A stretch of DNA of 64,000 nucleotides from Nocardia vermiculata NBRC 100427 (GTDB taxonomy: Bacteria > Actinomycetota > Actinomycetes > Mycobacteriales > Mycobacteriaceae), in assembly GCF_001613265.1 (NCBI RefSeq), contig NZ_BDCA01000001.1:682001-746000 (forward strand), given 5' to 3'. Below the pieces are notes generated by a model. It had not been told where the DNA came from, searched no databases, and worked only from the letters and a program-made list of their open reading frames with translations. The first letter of the stretch is position 1, and every line of letters begins with the position of its first letter. Positions 25,259 to 36,318 of this stretch are shown one piece after another. The position numbers were made by a program, and so were the translations under genes.

Positions 25259-28200
25259 TCAGCGCGGCACCTCCGATTGCGCCCCGACACCGCTGACCAT
25301 GCTGCGGACCTGCCGTGCCGCCACCGACAACGTGGCCAGATCGTGGGTACCCGAGGCGAACAATTCCGACAGGGCCGCGCGCGCACGCCCCAGCCGGGAC
25401 TGGTTCTTCGACTCCCAGTAGGCGATCTTCTCCTCCGCCGTTTCCTCCGGATCGCCGGCGGAGAGCACATCGAGGGTGAGCGATCGCAGCGAGCCGTACA
25501 TATCGTCACGCAGCGCGAGACGGGCCAGCGAATGCCACCGGTCACCGCGTTCGAGATGACTCACGGCCTGCAGCAGCCAGTCGATCTTGAGATGCTCGTT
25601 GAGCGCGTAGTACAACGCGCCGACCTCTTCCCCGCTGCGGTCGGTGATGTCGGCGATATCGACGACATCGAGCAGCGGGAACAGGTTCAGCAACCCGATC
25701 ACCTCGGTGGCGAGGTCTTCGGGGACCCCACGCGAGACGATCTTGGCGGAGGCCTCCGACTGGGTGTCGAGATGATGACCTCGCAGCCACCCCGGCACCT
25801 TGGGCGCGAGCTCGCGAACCGCACCGCTGTACCGGTGAATCTCGGCGCCGACCGCAACCGGCTGAGGACGGTTGGTCAGCAACCACCGGGATGCGCGGTC
25901 GAGGGTGCGTTTGGTCTCGAGTTCCAGCTCGTCCTTCACGGCCGTGGGCACCTCGACGGCGCGAATTCGCTCCCACAGCGCGTGCAGATCGAAGATCTGG
26001 CTGGTGGCGGTGAAGGCGCGAACCACGTCCGAGGTGCTGGCCCCGATTTCCTCGTTGAGCCGATGGGCGTAGGTGATACCGCCCAGATCGACCATTTCGT
26101 TCACCACCATCGTGGTGACGATCTCCTGGCGCAGCCGATGCCGCTTGATCGCCGCACCGAACCGGGAGCGCAGGGCCTCCGGGAAGTAGTCGGGCAGCCG
26201 GGCCGCGAAGTGGGCGCTGTCGGGCAAATCGCTCTCCAGCAGTTCCGCCTTGAGCGCGAGCTTCACATGTGCGAGCAGATTCGCCAGTTCCGGGGATGTC
26301 AGTCCGGTGCCGGCCTCGGCTCGACGAGTCAACTCCTTGGCCGAGGGCAGGGCTTCCAGCTCTCGATCCAGGCCGCGGCGTTGTTCGAGGTCGTCGATCA
26401 CCCGCATATGTACGTTGAGCATGCGTGGTGCCTCGGTCCGCGACATTCCCATCAGGAAGTTCTGCGAGACATTGTCGCGCAGCACCATCTCCGCCACGTC
26501 GTCGGTCATCGAGGCCAGTAACGGATTGCGCTCCTCCACCGGCAGCTCACCGGCGGATACCACACCGTCGAGCAACACCTTGATGTTGACCTCGTGGTCG
26601 GAGCAGTCCACGCCGGCGGAATTATCCAGCGCGTCGGTATTGCATTTGCCCCCGAGCGTGCAGAATTCGATGCGTCCCAGAGCCGTGACTCCGAGATTGC
26701 CGCCCTCGCCGATGACGCGTGCTCGGAGCTTCGAGGCGTCGACACGCACCGGGTCGTTGGACTTGTCGCCCACTTCGCCGTGCGATTCCGAACTCGCCTT
26801 GATATAGGTGCCTATACCGCCGTTCCACAGCAATTGGACCGGCGCGCACAAAATTGCGCGAATCATTTCCGGTGGGGACAACGAGACCACTTCGTCGGCG
26901 AGATCGAGTGCTCGCCGAATCTGCGGGCTGACCGGAATCGACTTCACGGTGCGGTCCCAGACGCCGCCGCCCTCGCTGATCAACGACGAGTCGTAATCCG
27001 CCCACGACGACCGCGCCAACCCGAACAACCGCTTCCGCTCCACAAACGACGACGCCGCCACCGGATCCGGATCAATAAAAATATGACGATGATCGAACGC
27101 CGCCACCAACCGAATATGCTCCGACAACAACATCCCGTTACCGAACACATCCCCCGACATATCCCCCACACCCGCAACCGTGAACTCCTCCGACTGCACA
27201 TCCACATTCATCTCCGCAAAATGCCGACGCACACTCTCCCACGCACCACGAGCCGTAATCCCCATCGCCTTGTGGTCATACCCCGCCGAACCACCCGACG
27301 CGAACGCATCCCCCAACCAGAAACCGTATTCCCCCGCCACCTCATTGGCGATATCGGAAAACTTCGCCGTCCCCTTGTCGGCAGCCACCACCAGATACGT
27401 ATCGTCACCGTCCCGACGCACCACCCGCGGTGCCGGAATCACCGCACCGGTGGTGTGGTCGACGTTGTCGGTCACATCCAGTAATCCGGAGATGAAGGTG
27501 CGGTAGCACCACACGCCCTCTGCCTGCAGCGCCTGCCGATCGGCCACTGGGTCCCCGGTGGCGGCCGGTGGCAGTTTCACCACGAAACCACCCTTCGCAC
27601 CCACCGGCACGATCACCGCATTCTTCACCGCCTGCGCCTTCACCAGACCCAACACCTCGGTCCGGAAATCCTCCAACCGATCCGACCACCGCAAACCACC
27701 ACGAGCCACCGCACCGAAACGCAGATGCACACCCTCCACCCGCGGCGAATACACGAAAATCTCGAACTGCGGCCGCGGCCGCGGCAATTCCGCGATGGCA
27801 TGCGGCTCGACCTTGATCGAGAGGTAGTCGCGCGGAGCACCCGTCGCATCGGCGACGTAGTAATTGGTCCGCAGCGTCGCGGTCAGCACGCTCAGGATGG
27901 CACGCAGGATGCGATCGGCATCCAGGCTCACGACCTCGTTGATGCATTCGTGCACCGCAGCCTGGAGCTCTTCGGCGCGTTCGGGTGAGGCGGAGTCCGG
28001 GTCGAACATCGTCTCGAACAGCTCGACGAACAACCGGGACACATCCGGCGCCCCGAGCAGGACGCGGGCGATATTGGTCTGACTGTACGGAAAGTCGGCC
28101 TGCTGCAGATACTTCGAATAGGCACGCAGGATCGAGACCGACCGCCACGGCAGCCCTGCCCGCAGCACCAGTTCGTTGAGCGGATCAGCCTCGGCACGAC

Positions 28201-30160
28201 CGTGCCACAGTGCGTCGAAGGCCGCGGTGAACCGCTCCCGCAGGCCACGCTCCTGCGCGTCCAGGACATCCAGCCGATCGGTGGACTCGACCAGTTCGGC
28301 ATCCATATTGCGATCCAGCGAGGTCCGCAGCAGATCCGGTCGAGCCTGCAGGCCGAAGTCGTAGATCCACGCCTGCCGCCCCTCGACGAACTCGACCTCG
28401 TAGGGCCGCTCATCGACCACCTCGACCCCGAGGCTCTGCAGCAACGGCAACACCTGACTCAGCGAGATCCGTTCGCCGACATACAGGGTGAACCGCCACG
28501 ACCCGGGTTCGGCGCCCGGGCGGCGGTACAGATGCTGATCGATCGTGGTGGCGTCGAGCCGCTCCACTCGAACGATATCCGCCAACGCGCGTGACGGGCC
28601 GAAATCCTCCTTGTAGCCGTCGGGCAGCGCGGCCGAATAGCGCTGCACCACAGCCGGATCGAGCACACTCGACCGCGCTACCTCGTCGCGGAGGTCGTCG
28701 TCCCAGGTTCGGCTCGCCTCGGCGAGCAGGTTCTGGATCCGCAAGCGGTTGGATTCCGAGGTATCCACCCGGGTACCGGGCTCGGGCAGATGCACCGTGA
28801 AATACACACTGGCGAGCTCACTCTCGGACACCCGAGCGGAGTAGTCGATCGACTCACCACCGAGCTCACGCACGAGAATATCCTGGATCTCGAGCCGGAC
28901 CCGGGTGGTGTAGCGGTCGCGCGGCAGATACACCATGGCGGCGACGAACCGCCCGTAGGAATCCTGACGCAGGAACAACCGCACCTGCCGCCGCATCCCG
29001 ACGTTCAGCACCGCGCTGGCGGTGCGACGCAGGGTGTCGACATCACTGGAGAACAGTTCGGTGCGCGGGAAGGACTGGATCACCTCGAGCATCGCCTGGC
29101 CCGAGAACGATTCCAGATCGAATCCGCACTGCTCGATCACCGAGCGCACCCGACGCGCGATCACCGGGATGTCGAGCACGTTCTCGTGCAGGGCTGCCAC
29201 GGTGAAAACGCCGATGAACAGGTGCTCGCCGACCACAGCGCCCGAGGCGTCCGATTCGGCCACCCCGACGAAGTACGGATACACCGAGCGGTGCACTGTC
29301 GCCGGGACCAGCCCCTGGGTCAACATCAGCAGTGGACGCTCACCTCCGTCCACGGGCACCCGGAAGTCGGTCCCCACGTCGGTGCGCAGCACACCCAGGC
29401 AACTCTCCGGTACCACAACGGATTTCGTTCCCGCCGGGGCTTGCGGGTCGCGTTGGAACCTGGCGTAACCGAGCACCGTGAAATGGCCGTCCGCCATCCA
29501 GCGCAACAGATGCGCGCAGTCGACGAGATCTGTCCTCGAATACGGCGGGGCCCCGGCATCGGCGGCCCGCACCAGATCGTCGGACAGACGATCCTGCATT
29601 GCCCGCATCGCTTCGGTATCGCTGACGACCTGCCGCACGTCGGCGAGCACATCGGGCAGCTCGCTCTGGATGCGGTCGAGGACGTCGCGGCCGGTGGAGT
29701 TGTGCAGCTGGACGTGGATCCACGATTCCCGCACCCCGGTGACACCGTTGCCGTCGATCTCGTGCGGGGCGGCCGAGCGCAGTCGTCCCTCGTCGTCGCG
29801 GAGAACCTCGAAGATCGGGTGGATGACCTCACTGACACTGACCCCGATCCTGGTCAGGGCCGAGGTCACCGACTCCACGAGCAGCCGCATATCGTCGGTG
29901 ATCAGCTGGACGGCGGTACCCAGGCCGCTGCCGTCGTCCGGGTGGTAGACCCGCACGAGTGCGGTACCCGGGGGTCGTTTCATACCGACTTCGAGGTGCC
30001 TTCGAAAGACCATCGCCGAACTTCCGGTAATAGCGCAGTCCACATCGCCGGCGTCCACGTGGCGGAAGTACGCCGATTCGAGCGTCGCGAGTTCGCCCCG
30101 CAGCGGCTCCGGCAGGTCTTCAGCCCACGCATTACTGGACAATTCGGACGAGACTGTCAT
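25259..30160 (-). CDS. gdh: NAD-specific glutamate dehydrogenase, large 180-kDa type
   Basis: Enzyme of 1633 residues, the length of the L_180 class (Rv2476c). It converts glutamate and 2-oxoglutarate with NAD. The N-terminal half carries regulatory ACT-like segments. The catalytic core in the C-terminal half shows RFGAVARGGLRWSDR, VPVGAKGGFVVK (catalytic lysine), KGTAKFSDIANEVA and the dinucleotide-binding VAGVGDMSGDVFGNGML. ATG 30160 (MTVSSEL) was taken; a TTG at 30172 abuts the GGGAG and is less likely. Codon use shifts sharply at 27000-27420 and 27560-27770, although the reading frame is intact. In mycobacteria this enzyme is inhibited by the FHA protein GarA. Confidence 0.94.
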   Translation of the reverse strand: MTVSSELSSNAWAEDLPEPLRGELATLESAYFRHVDAGDVDCAITGSSAMVFRRHLEVGMKRPPGTALVRVYHPDDGSGLGTAVQLITDDMRLLVESVTSALTRIGVSVSEVIHPIFEVLRDDEGRLRSAAPHEIDGNGVTGVRESWIHVQLHNSTGRDVLDRIQSELPDVLADVRQVVSDTEAMRAMQDRLSDDLVRAADAGAPPYSRTDLVDCAHLLRWMADGHFTVLGYARFQRDPQAPAGTKSVVVPESCLGVLRTDVGTDFRVPVDGGERPLLMLTQGLVPATVHRSVYPYFVGVAESDASGAVVGEHLFIGVFTVAALHENVLDIPVIARRVRSVIEQCGFDLESFSGQAMLEVIQSFPRTELFSSDVDTLRRTASAVLNVGMRRQVRLFLRQDSYGRFVAAMVYLPRDRYTTRVRLEIQDILVRELGGESIDYSARVSESELASVYFTVHLPEPGTRVDTSESNRLRIQNLLAEASRTWDDDLRDEVARSSVLDPAVVQRYSAALPDGYKEDFGPSRALADIVRVERLDATTIDQHLYRRPGAEPGSWRFTLYVGERISLSQVLPLLQSLGVEVVDERPYEVEFVEGRQAWIYDFGLQARPDLLRTSLDRNMDAELVESTDRLDVLDAQERGLRERFTAAFDALWHGRAEADPLNELVLRAGLPWRSVSILRAYSKYLQQADFPYSQTNIARVLLGAPDVSRLFVELFETMFDPDSASPERAEELQAAVHECINEVVSLDADRILRAILSVLTATLRTNYYVADATGAPRDYLSIKVEPHAIAELPRPRPQFEIFVYSPRVEGVHLRFGAVARGGLRWSDRLEDFRTEVLGLVKAQAVKNAVIVPVGAKGGFVVKLPPAATGDPVADRQALQAEGVWCYRTFISGLLDVTDNVDHTTGAVIPAPRVVRRDGDDTYLVVAADKGTAKFSDIANEVAGEYGFWLGDAFASGGSAGYDHKAMGITARGAWESVRRHFAEMNVDVQSEEFTVAGVGDMSGDVFGNGMLLSEHIRLVAAFDHRHIFIDPDPVAASSFVERKRLFGLARSSWADYDSSLISEGGGVWDRTVKSIPVSPQIRRALDLADEVVSLSPPEMIRAILCAPVQLLWNGGIGTYIKASSESHGEVGDKSNDPVRVDASKLRARVIGEGGNLGVTALGRIEFCTLGGKCNTDALDNSAGVDCSDHEVNIKVLLDGVVSAGELPVEERNPLLASMTDDVAEMVLRDNVSQNFLMGMSRTEAPRMLNVHMRVIDDLEQRRGLDRELEALPSAKELTRRAEAGTGLTSPELANLLAHVKLALKAELLESDLPDSAHFAARLPDYFPEALRSRFGAAIKRHRLRQEIVTTMVVNEMVDLGGITYAHRLNEEIGASTSDVVRAFTATSQIFDLHALWERIRAVEVPTAVKDELELETKRTLDRASRWLLTNRPQPVAVGAEIHRYSGAVRELAPKVPGWLRGHHLDTQSEASAKIVSRGVPEDLATEVIGLLNLFPLLDVVDIADITDRSGEEVGALYYALNEHLKIDWLLQAVSHLERGDRWHSLARLALRDDMYGSLRSLTLDVLSAGDPEETAEEKIAYWESKNQSRLGRARAALSELFASGTHDLATLSVAARQVRSMVSGVGAQSEVPR

Positions 30161-30403
30161 TTTCTTCGCCAACTCCCTCGGATTCGGTTCCGCAACAAAG
30201 TGACGCCGGGGTCGAGAGTAGCTGGGCAGCGTGGCCGCCGGGGTGGATTCCTCCTAAACCCCGGCAACCTCAGCTACCTCGAACGGGCCGGTGGTAACGC
30301 CCGTGTTCGCCGTCCACCACTGTCCATGGTAGACCGCTAAGACGTTGCGCCGCTGGATATTTGGCGCACGTCCGGGTTGTGATCGACTACGCGACAAGGA
30401 AAA

Positions 30404-32080
<1,677 letters not shown>

Positions 32081-32153
32081 GTAGGAAAGCCTATCGGTGT
32101 CGGAACGAGTGGGTCGAAACGGAGGACCACGGGCAGAGCAGGGGTCACCGTCG

Positions 32154-32663
32154 TCATCCGGCGTCGGCAGGCGCCGCGGAGACCGGCTCGACCGTAGCCG
32201 ATCCGGTATCGGCGGTGGCGAGGGACTCGCCAGACTGCACCTGCGGCCGCGCGTCCTGTTCTCCGGAGACAACGTGCGAGCCCGTGGCGGAGTTCCGTAG
32301 GAGCCCGCGCCGGACCACGCGAGCTGTGCAACGCCCCAGGTCGGGCCCCAGAGCAGCGACCCGCATCTCCAGCTCCTGACGGTAGGCACCGTCCTTGGTC
32401 CGGTACTCGTTGGTGCGCAGTTGCCCGTAGGCGATGATCGGGTCACCGCGCCGGATGGACGCGTCGACCCCGTCCACCAGACGCCGCCAACAGGTGACGG
32501 TCAGGTACAGCGTGCCGCTGTTCACCCAATTGCCACTGTCGCGATCGAGACGGCGGGCATTGCTCGCCATCCGGAAGGAGGTCACCTGTTCCCCTCCCGG
32601 CAGGCTGCGCCGCACCGGATGTGTGACTACTGTGCCGATCACAGCGGTATTCGCCTCGTACAT
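32154..32663 (-). CDS. single-stranded DNA-binding protein paralogue
   Basis: OB-fold protein of 169 residues: MYEANTAVIGTVVTHPVRR, VTSFRMASNARRLDRDSGNWVNSGTLYLTVTCWRRL and PIIAYGQLRTNEYRTKDGAYRQELEMRVAALG match SSB. The C-terminus is Ala/Ser-rich and lacks the acidic DDDIPF-type tail used by housekeeping SSB to bind partners. It is therefore the second SSB, like Rv2478c. ATG 32663 has GGAGGGG seven bases upstream; the longer frame to 32705 has no ribosome binding site. It precedes ettA by 73 bp on the same strand. Confidence 0.88.
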   Translation of the reverse strand: MYEANTAVIGTVVTHPVRRSLPGGEQVTSFRMASNARRLDRDSGNWVNSGTLYLTVTCWRRLVDGVDASIRRGDPIIAYGQLRTNEYRTKDGAYRQELEMRVAALGPDLGRCTARVVRRGLLRNSATGSHVVSGEQDARPQVQSGESLATADTGSATVEPVSAAPADAG

Positions 32664-32821
32664 GGTTGCACCCCTCCACCATTCGACAACCGGATAGCCC
32701 GCCACCGCCGGATTCCCGCTGCGGCCGGGACCCGTTCAGCGTCTCCGATACCGCGGTGTGCCACCAGTCACCGACCCGCGATTGTGTACAACCGGTCGGG
32801 TGTGAACAGAGCTCGTTCCGG

Positions 32822-33775
32822 TCAGAGGGTGCTGACATCGGTATTGGCGCCGCACAGCACGATGACCGGCCGCTCCCCCGGCGCCGGGACGTACGCACCG
32901 CTCTGCACCGCAGCCAGGGCCACCGCGCCCGCGGGCTCCACCACCAGCCGGAACTCCCGCCACAGATATTCACGCGCCATCGCGATCGCGTCGTCACCGA
33001 CCAGGACCGACCCCACCTGGTAGCGCAGCGCGGTGTCGAGGGCGATATCTCCGATCCGGGTCGCTCCCAGTGCGTCCGCGGCGATGGTGTCGATCGGCAC
33101 GTCGACCGCCTGTTCGGCCGCCAGCGCGGCATGCAGGGTGGGCGCGCCCTTGGGCTCCACACCGATCACCCGCGAGCGCGGCCCGAGCGCGGTGGCGATA
33201 CCGGCCATCAACCCGCCGCCACCGACAGCCACCAGTACCGGTGGCCGACCGCGCACCTGCCGTTCGATCTCCAGCCCGACCACACCGGCGCCCGCCACCA
33301 CGGCCGGCAGGTCGTAGGCATGCAGTTGCAGCGCGTCGCGTTCCGCGGCCACCGCATCGGCACAGCGTTTCGACTCCGCGTAGGTCGTACCGTGCCACAG
33401 CACTTCCGCGCCGTAGGACCACATCGCCGCGACCTTGGTGTGGGGCGCGGTTTCGGGCACGACCACGATGCACGGAAGCCGGCGCACCGCACACGCCAGG
33501 GCCGCGGCGATCCCGGCATTACCGCCCGAGGCGATCACCACCGGACGAGCACCGTCGGTCTCGGACTGCAACAACGCGTTCAGGCTGCCGCGCAGCTTGA
33601 ACGTGCCGCCGTATTGCAGGTGTTCGAGTTTCAGCGTGACCTTGACCGGTCCGCGCGGACCGTCGACCTCGGTGTGGAATACCGGTGTCACCCGAATATC
33701 GCTCCCCAACCGCTGCCGGGCCGCCCGGATGTCGGCGCGGGTCAGCCGCGGCGCGAGCGCGGACGCATCGGTCAA
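32822..33775 (-). CDS. PLP-dependent threonine/serine dehydratase-like enzyme
   Basis: Fold type II PLP enzyme of 317 residues. The Schiff-base lysine is in GGTFKLRGSLNALL, followed by VIASGGNAGIAAALACAV for the substrate carboxylate and VAVGGGGLMAGIATAL for the phosphate. No C-terminal ACT regulatory domain is present, so it resembles catabolic threonine dehydratase or serine racemase more than biosynthetic IlvA. Its ATG overlaps the stop of the CopD/CtaG gene by 4 bp, suggesting coupled translation, although no functional tie is obvious. Confidence 0.85.
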   Translation of the reverse strand: MTDASALAPRLTRADIRAARQRLGSDIRVTPVFHTEVDGPRGPVKVTLKLEHLQYGGTFKLRGSLNALLQSETDGARPVVIASGGNAGIAAALACAVRRLPCIVVVPETAPHTKVAAMWSYGAEVLWHGTTYAESKRCADAVAAERDALQLHAYDLPAVVAGAGVVGLEIERQVRGRPPVLVAVGGGGLMAGIATALGPRSRVIGVEPKGAPTLHAALAAEQAVDVPIDTIAADALGATRIGDIALDTALRYQVGSVLVGDDAIAMAREYLWREFRLVVEPAGAVALAAVQSGAYVPAPGERPVIVLCGANTDVSTL

Positions 33776-35808
33776 GACTTCGCCTCTCGGTCCCGCCGCG
33801 CCAGTTCCGCGAACATGGCGTTGTGCGCGGCGAGGTCGGCATCGTGATCCCGCTCGGCGGCCCGGTCGACCCGCTTGGCCGTGCGATTGTCACTACGCGA
33901 CCACTGCACCAGCAACGACAGCATCACCAGCACCAGCGGGATCTCACCACTGGCCCAGGCCAGGCCGCCCCCGGTGCGCTGATCGCCGAGTAGATCGGAA
34001 TTCCAGTCCAGGCCCAGCGACCGGTAGAACGCACCACCCATCACCGTCGTCATACTCATCAGCGCGACACCGAAGAAGGCGTGCAGCGGCAGCGAGCCGA
34101 AGACCATGCCGACCTTGGTCAGCGGCTGCACTTGGCGCGGCTTCGGATCGATACCGAGGACCACCCAGTAGAACAGATAGCCCGACAGCAGGAAGTGCAC
34201 GTTCATCGCCAGATGCGCACCGTGCGAACCGACCACCGCGCTGAATATGCCCCCCAGGTACAACGCGTAGAAGCCGACGACGAACAGGGCCGTCGCCACG
34301 ATCGGGTGGGTCAGGAACCGGGAGACCGGATTGTGCACGGCGGCCAATACCCATTCGCGAGGTCCGGGCGGTGCACCACGCCCCGCCGCGGGCAGGGTGC
34401 GCAGGGCCAGTAGTACCGGACCGCCCAGGGCGAACAGCACCGGAGCCAGCATGGACAGCACCATGTGCTGAGCCATGTGCACGCTGAACATTCCCGGTGC
34501 GTACCGCCCCACTCCCGAGCTGGTCGCGATCAACAGCGCCACACAGCCACACAGCCAGGCCACGGTGCGTCCGACCGGCCAGTCGTCACCGCGCTTACGC
34601 AGCCGTCGCACCCCGATCAGATACAGCACCGCGAGCACGATCGCGAGCGTTCCGAACATGATGTCGAACCGCCAGTCGAACAGGATCCGGCCGATGGTCG
34701 GCGAACCGGCGAGGTTGTAACCGAGTTCGACCTCGGCCGGGGAAGGAACATGTGTCGGGTCCGGCGGCGGGGTGCGTCCCAGACCGACTGCCAGTCCGAT
34801 CGTCGCCGCGAAGATCAGCACTTCGACCCCGGCGTAGCTGATCAGCGCGGACGGACTGCGCGGATTGGCGGCCAGGGCCGGTAGCGCCCGGCGCCGCTGC
34901 AGGAATCCGAGCACCCCGAGCAGACACAGGGCCACCGCCTTGGCGATCACCAGCCGGCCGTAGGTGGTCGTGAAGAGATCACCCGCCGGCACCCGGACCC
35001 AGGCGTTGATCACGCCGGAGAATGCCACCACGATGAAGGCGCAGGTCGCCACGATCGAGAATCTGCTCGCGGCCAGGCCGGTGTGCTTGCCGTCCCGCAT
35101 CGCGTAGGCGAGCACCGCGAACAGTCCGCCGACCCATACCGCCATACCGACCAGATGCAGGATCAGGCTGTTGGTCGCGACATCATGCGCACCACCCGAG
35201 GACGAATGCCCGGTCAGCGCGACGGGCATCAGGCACAGCAGCGACCAGGCGAACAGCACCGGGGTCCATCCCCAGCGCAGCGCCAACCGGCAGCCGATGG
35301 CCAGCAGCACCGCCATGATCGCGGTGGCACGCCAGGATCCCGCCACATCCACCTTGTCGATCGCGCCCCAGACCTGGTCGGGCCGCAGCAGCGTGCTCAC
35401 CGGTTGACCGGTGGTGTCCGACAGCGTCAACGGAACCAACAGTGCGGAGGTCACCGCCCACGCCAGTGCGGCGATCCCGGCCCGGCGCAGCGCACGATAG
35501 CCACCGACGTCGAGCAGCCCGTCGCGTTGCGGCGGGCACAGGAATGCGGCGAACAGTGCCGATCCGACGGCAACGGCGGCCGAGAAATCGGCGAGCGCCC
35601 GGACCGCCGGCAGACCGTAGGTGGTCAGGGGTCCAGGGTCGGGAATGCCCAGCAGCGTCAGGGCCCGGGCCGCGGACAAGCTCACCACGACCGGGGCGAC
35701 CAGGGCCGTAACCAGGAGTGACAGCACCGCCAGGAATGGGAACGCCGTCGACTCCGACCGCACGGCCCCGGGGGCGGATTCGGAGGGCGGGTCCAGCGGC
35801 GACGACAT
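33772..35808 (-). CDS. CopD/CtaG fusion: copper transport and cytochrome oxidase assembly membrane protein
   Basis: Integral membrane protein of 678 residues with many hydrophobic helices. The first half (to about 370) resembles CopD, with GHSSSGGAHDVATNSLILHLVGMAVWVGGLFAVLAY. The second half (about 400-640) is a caa3-type CtaG domain, with FSVHMAQHMVLSMLAPVLFALGGPVLLALR, HPIVATALFVVGFYALY and the His-containing HFLLSGYLFYWVVLG. Such fusions are common in mycobacteria and nocardiae (Rv0102 type). It probably handles copper for aa3 oxidase assembly. The C-terminus is charged and cytoplasmic. Confidence 0.9.
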   Translation of the reverse strand: MSSPLDPPSESAPGAVRSESTAFPFLAVLSLLVTALVAPVVVSLSAARALTLLGIPDPGPLTTYGLPAVRALADFSAAVAVGSALFAAFLCPPQRDGLLDVGGYRALRRAGIAALAWAVTSALLVPLTLSDTTGQPVSTLLRPDQVWGAIDKVDVAGSWRATAIMAVLLAIGCRLALRWGWTPVLFAWSLLCLMPVALTGHSSSGGAHDVATNSLILHLVGMAVWVGGLFAVLAYAMRDGKHTGLAASRFSIVATCAFIVVAFSGVINAWVRVPAGDLFTTTYGRLVIAKAVALCLLGVLGFLQRRRALPALAANPRSPSALISYAGVEVLIFAATIGLAVGLGRTPPPDPTHVPSPAEVELGYNLAGSPTIGRILFDWRFDIMFGTLAIVLAVLYLIGVRRLRKRGDDWPVGRTVAWLCGCVALLIATSSGVGRYAPGMFSVHMAQHMVLSMLAPVLFALGGPVLLALRTLPAAGRGAPPGPREWVLAAVHNPVSRFLTHPIVATALFVVGFYALYLGGIFSAVVGSHGAHLAMNVHFLLSGYLFYWVVLGIDPKPRQVQPLTKVGMVFGSLPLHAFFGVALMSMTTVMGGAFYRSLGLDWNSDLLGDQRTGGGLAWASGEIPLVLVMLSLLVQWSRSDNRTAKRVDRAAERDHDADLAAHNAMFAELARRDREAKS

Positions 35809-35932
35809 ACTATGCAGCGTAGTTGGCAGCGCGCCCCTGCACGCCGCGGCCCCGAGTCGCGACAGCAGGTTGTGACGAGACCGACAGCGCGCCGCCCCGC
35901 CGCTGATAAGCAGGACGGACCTGGACGCTCGC

Positions 35933-35938
35933 TATAAT
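35933..35938 (+). promoter_or_regulatory. -10 element TATAAT upstream of tRNA-Arg
   Basis: A perfect TATAAT lies 52 bp before the tRNA-Arg gene in otherwise GC-rich DNA. No good -35 match is found 16-18 bp upstream (GCAGGA). Confidence 0.5.
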
Positions 35939-35990
35939 CAACTGGCTGGACACAATGCCTCCGACCGGGCATCGTGTTTGGGTGCTACCA

Positions 35991-36064
35991 GCCTCCGTAG
36001 CTCAGTTGGATAGAGCAAGGGCCTTCTAATCCCTAGGTCGCAGGTTCGATTCCTGCCGGGGGCG
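35991..36064 (+). tRNA. tRNA-Arg (anticodon TCT)
   Basis: Acceptor GCCTCCG pairs with CGGGGGC (one wobble), the D-arm AGCTCAGTTGGATAGAGC is canonical, and the T-arm GCAGGTTCGATTCCTGC is perfect. The anticodon loop CTTCTAA gives TCT. CCA is not encoded. It lies at the border between the conserved backbone and the accessory catabolic region. Confidence 0.95.
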
Positions 36065-36069
36065 CAGGT

Positions 36070-36097
36070 CAGGGGCCGTTTCGCACGGCGGCCCCTG
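36070..36097 (+). terminator. hairpin after tRNA-Arg
   Basis: CAGGGGCC and GGCCCCTG form an 8-bp stem starting six bases after the tRNA, with further partial pairing in the loop. Confidence 0.6.
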
Positions 36098-36273
36098 AGT
36101 AGGTCCCATCGAGTTGTCCTCACATACCACGATGGCCGACGGAGTACCTCGACCAGTTCCTGGTGTATCCACCACGCCCCCGCCGTAAACATCGTCTTGC
36201 GCGAATCACCGCCGACGATCACGAATCCGGCGGCCCGACCCCTCGATCTCACCGAGAATGCCATTCGCCTGAA

Positions 36274-36301
36274 TTGACATTGTTATTCTTGTGGCTATGA
36301 C
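36274..36301 (+). promoter_or_regulatory. candidate housekeeping promoter for the crotonase gene
   Basis: TTGACA (36274-36279) and TATGAC (36296-36301) are separated by 16 bp in an AT-rich stretch. Transcription would begin close to 36308, giving a leader of only about 11 bases before ATG 36319, so either the leader is very short or the match is by chance. Confidence 0.35.
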
Positions 36302-36318
36302 GTCGGCCGGAGGATGCG

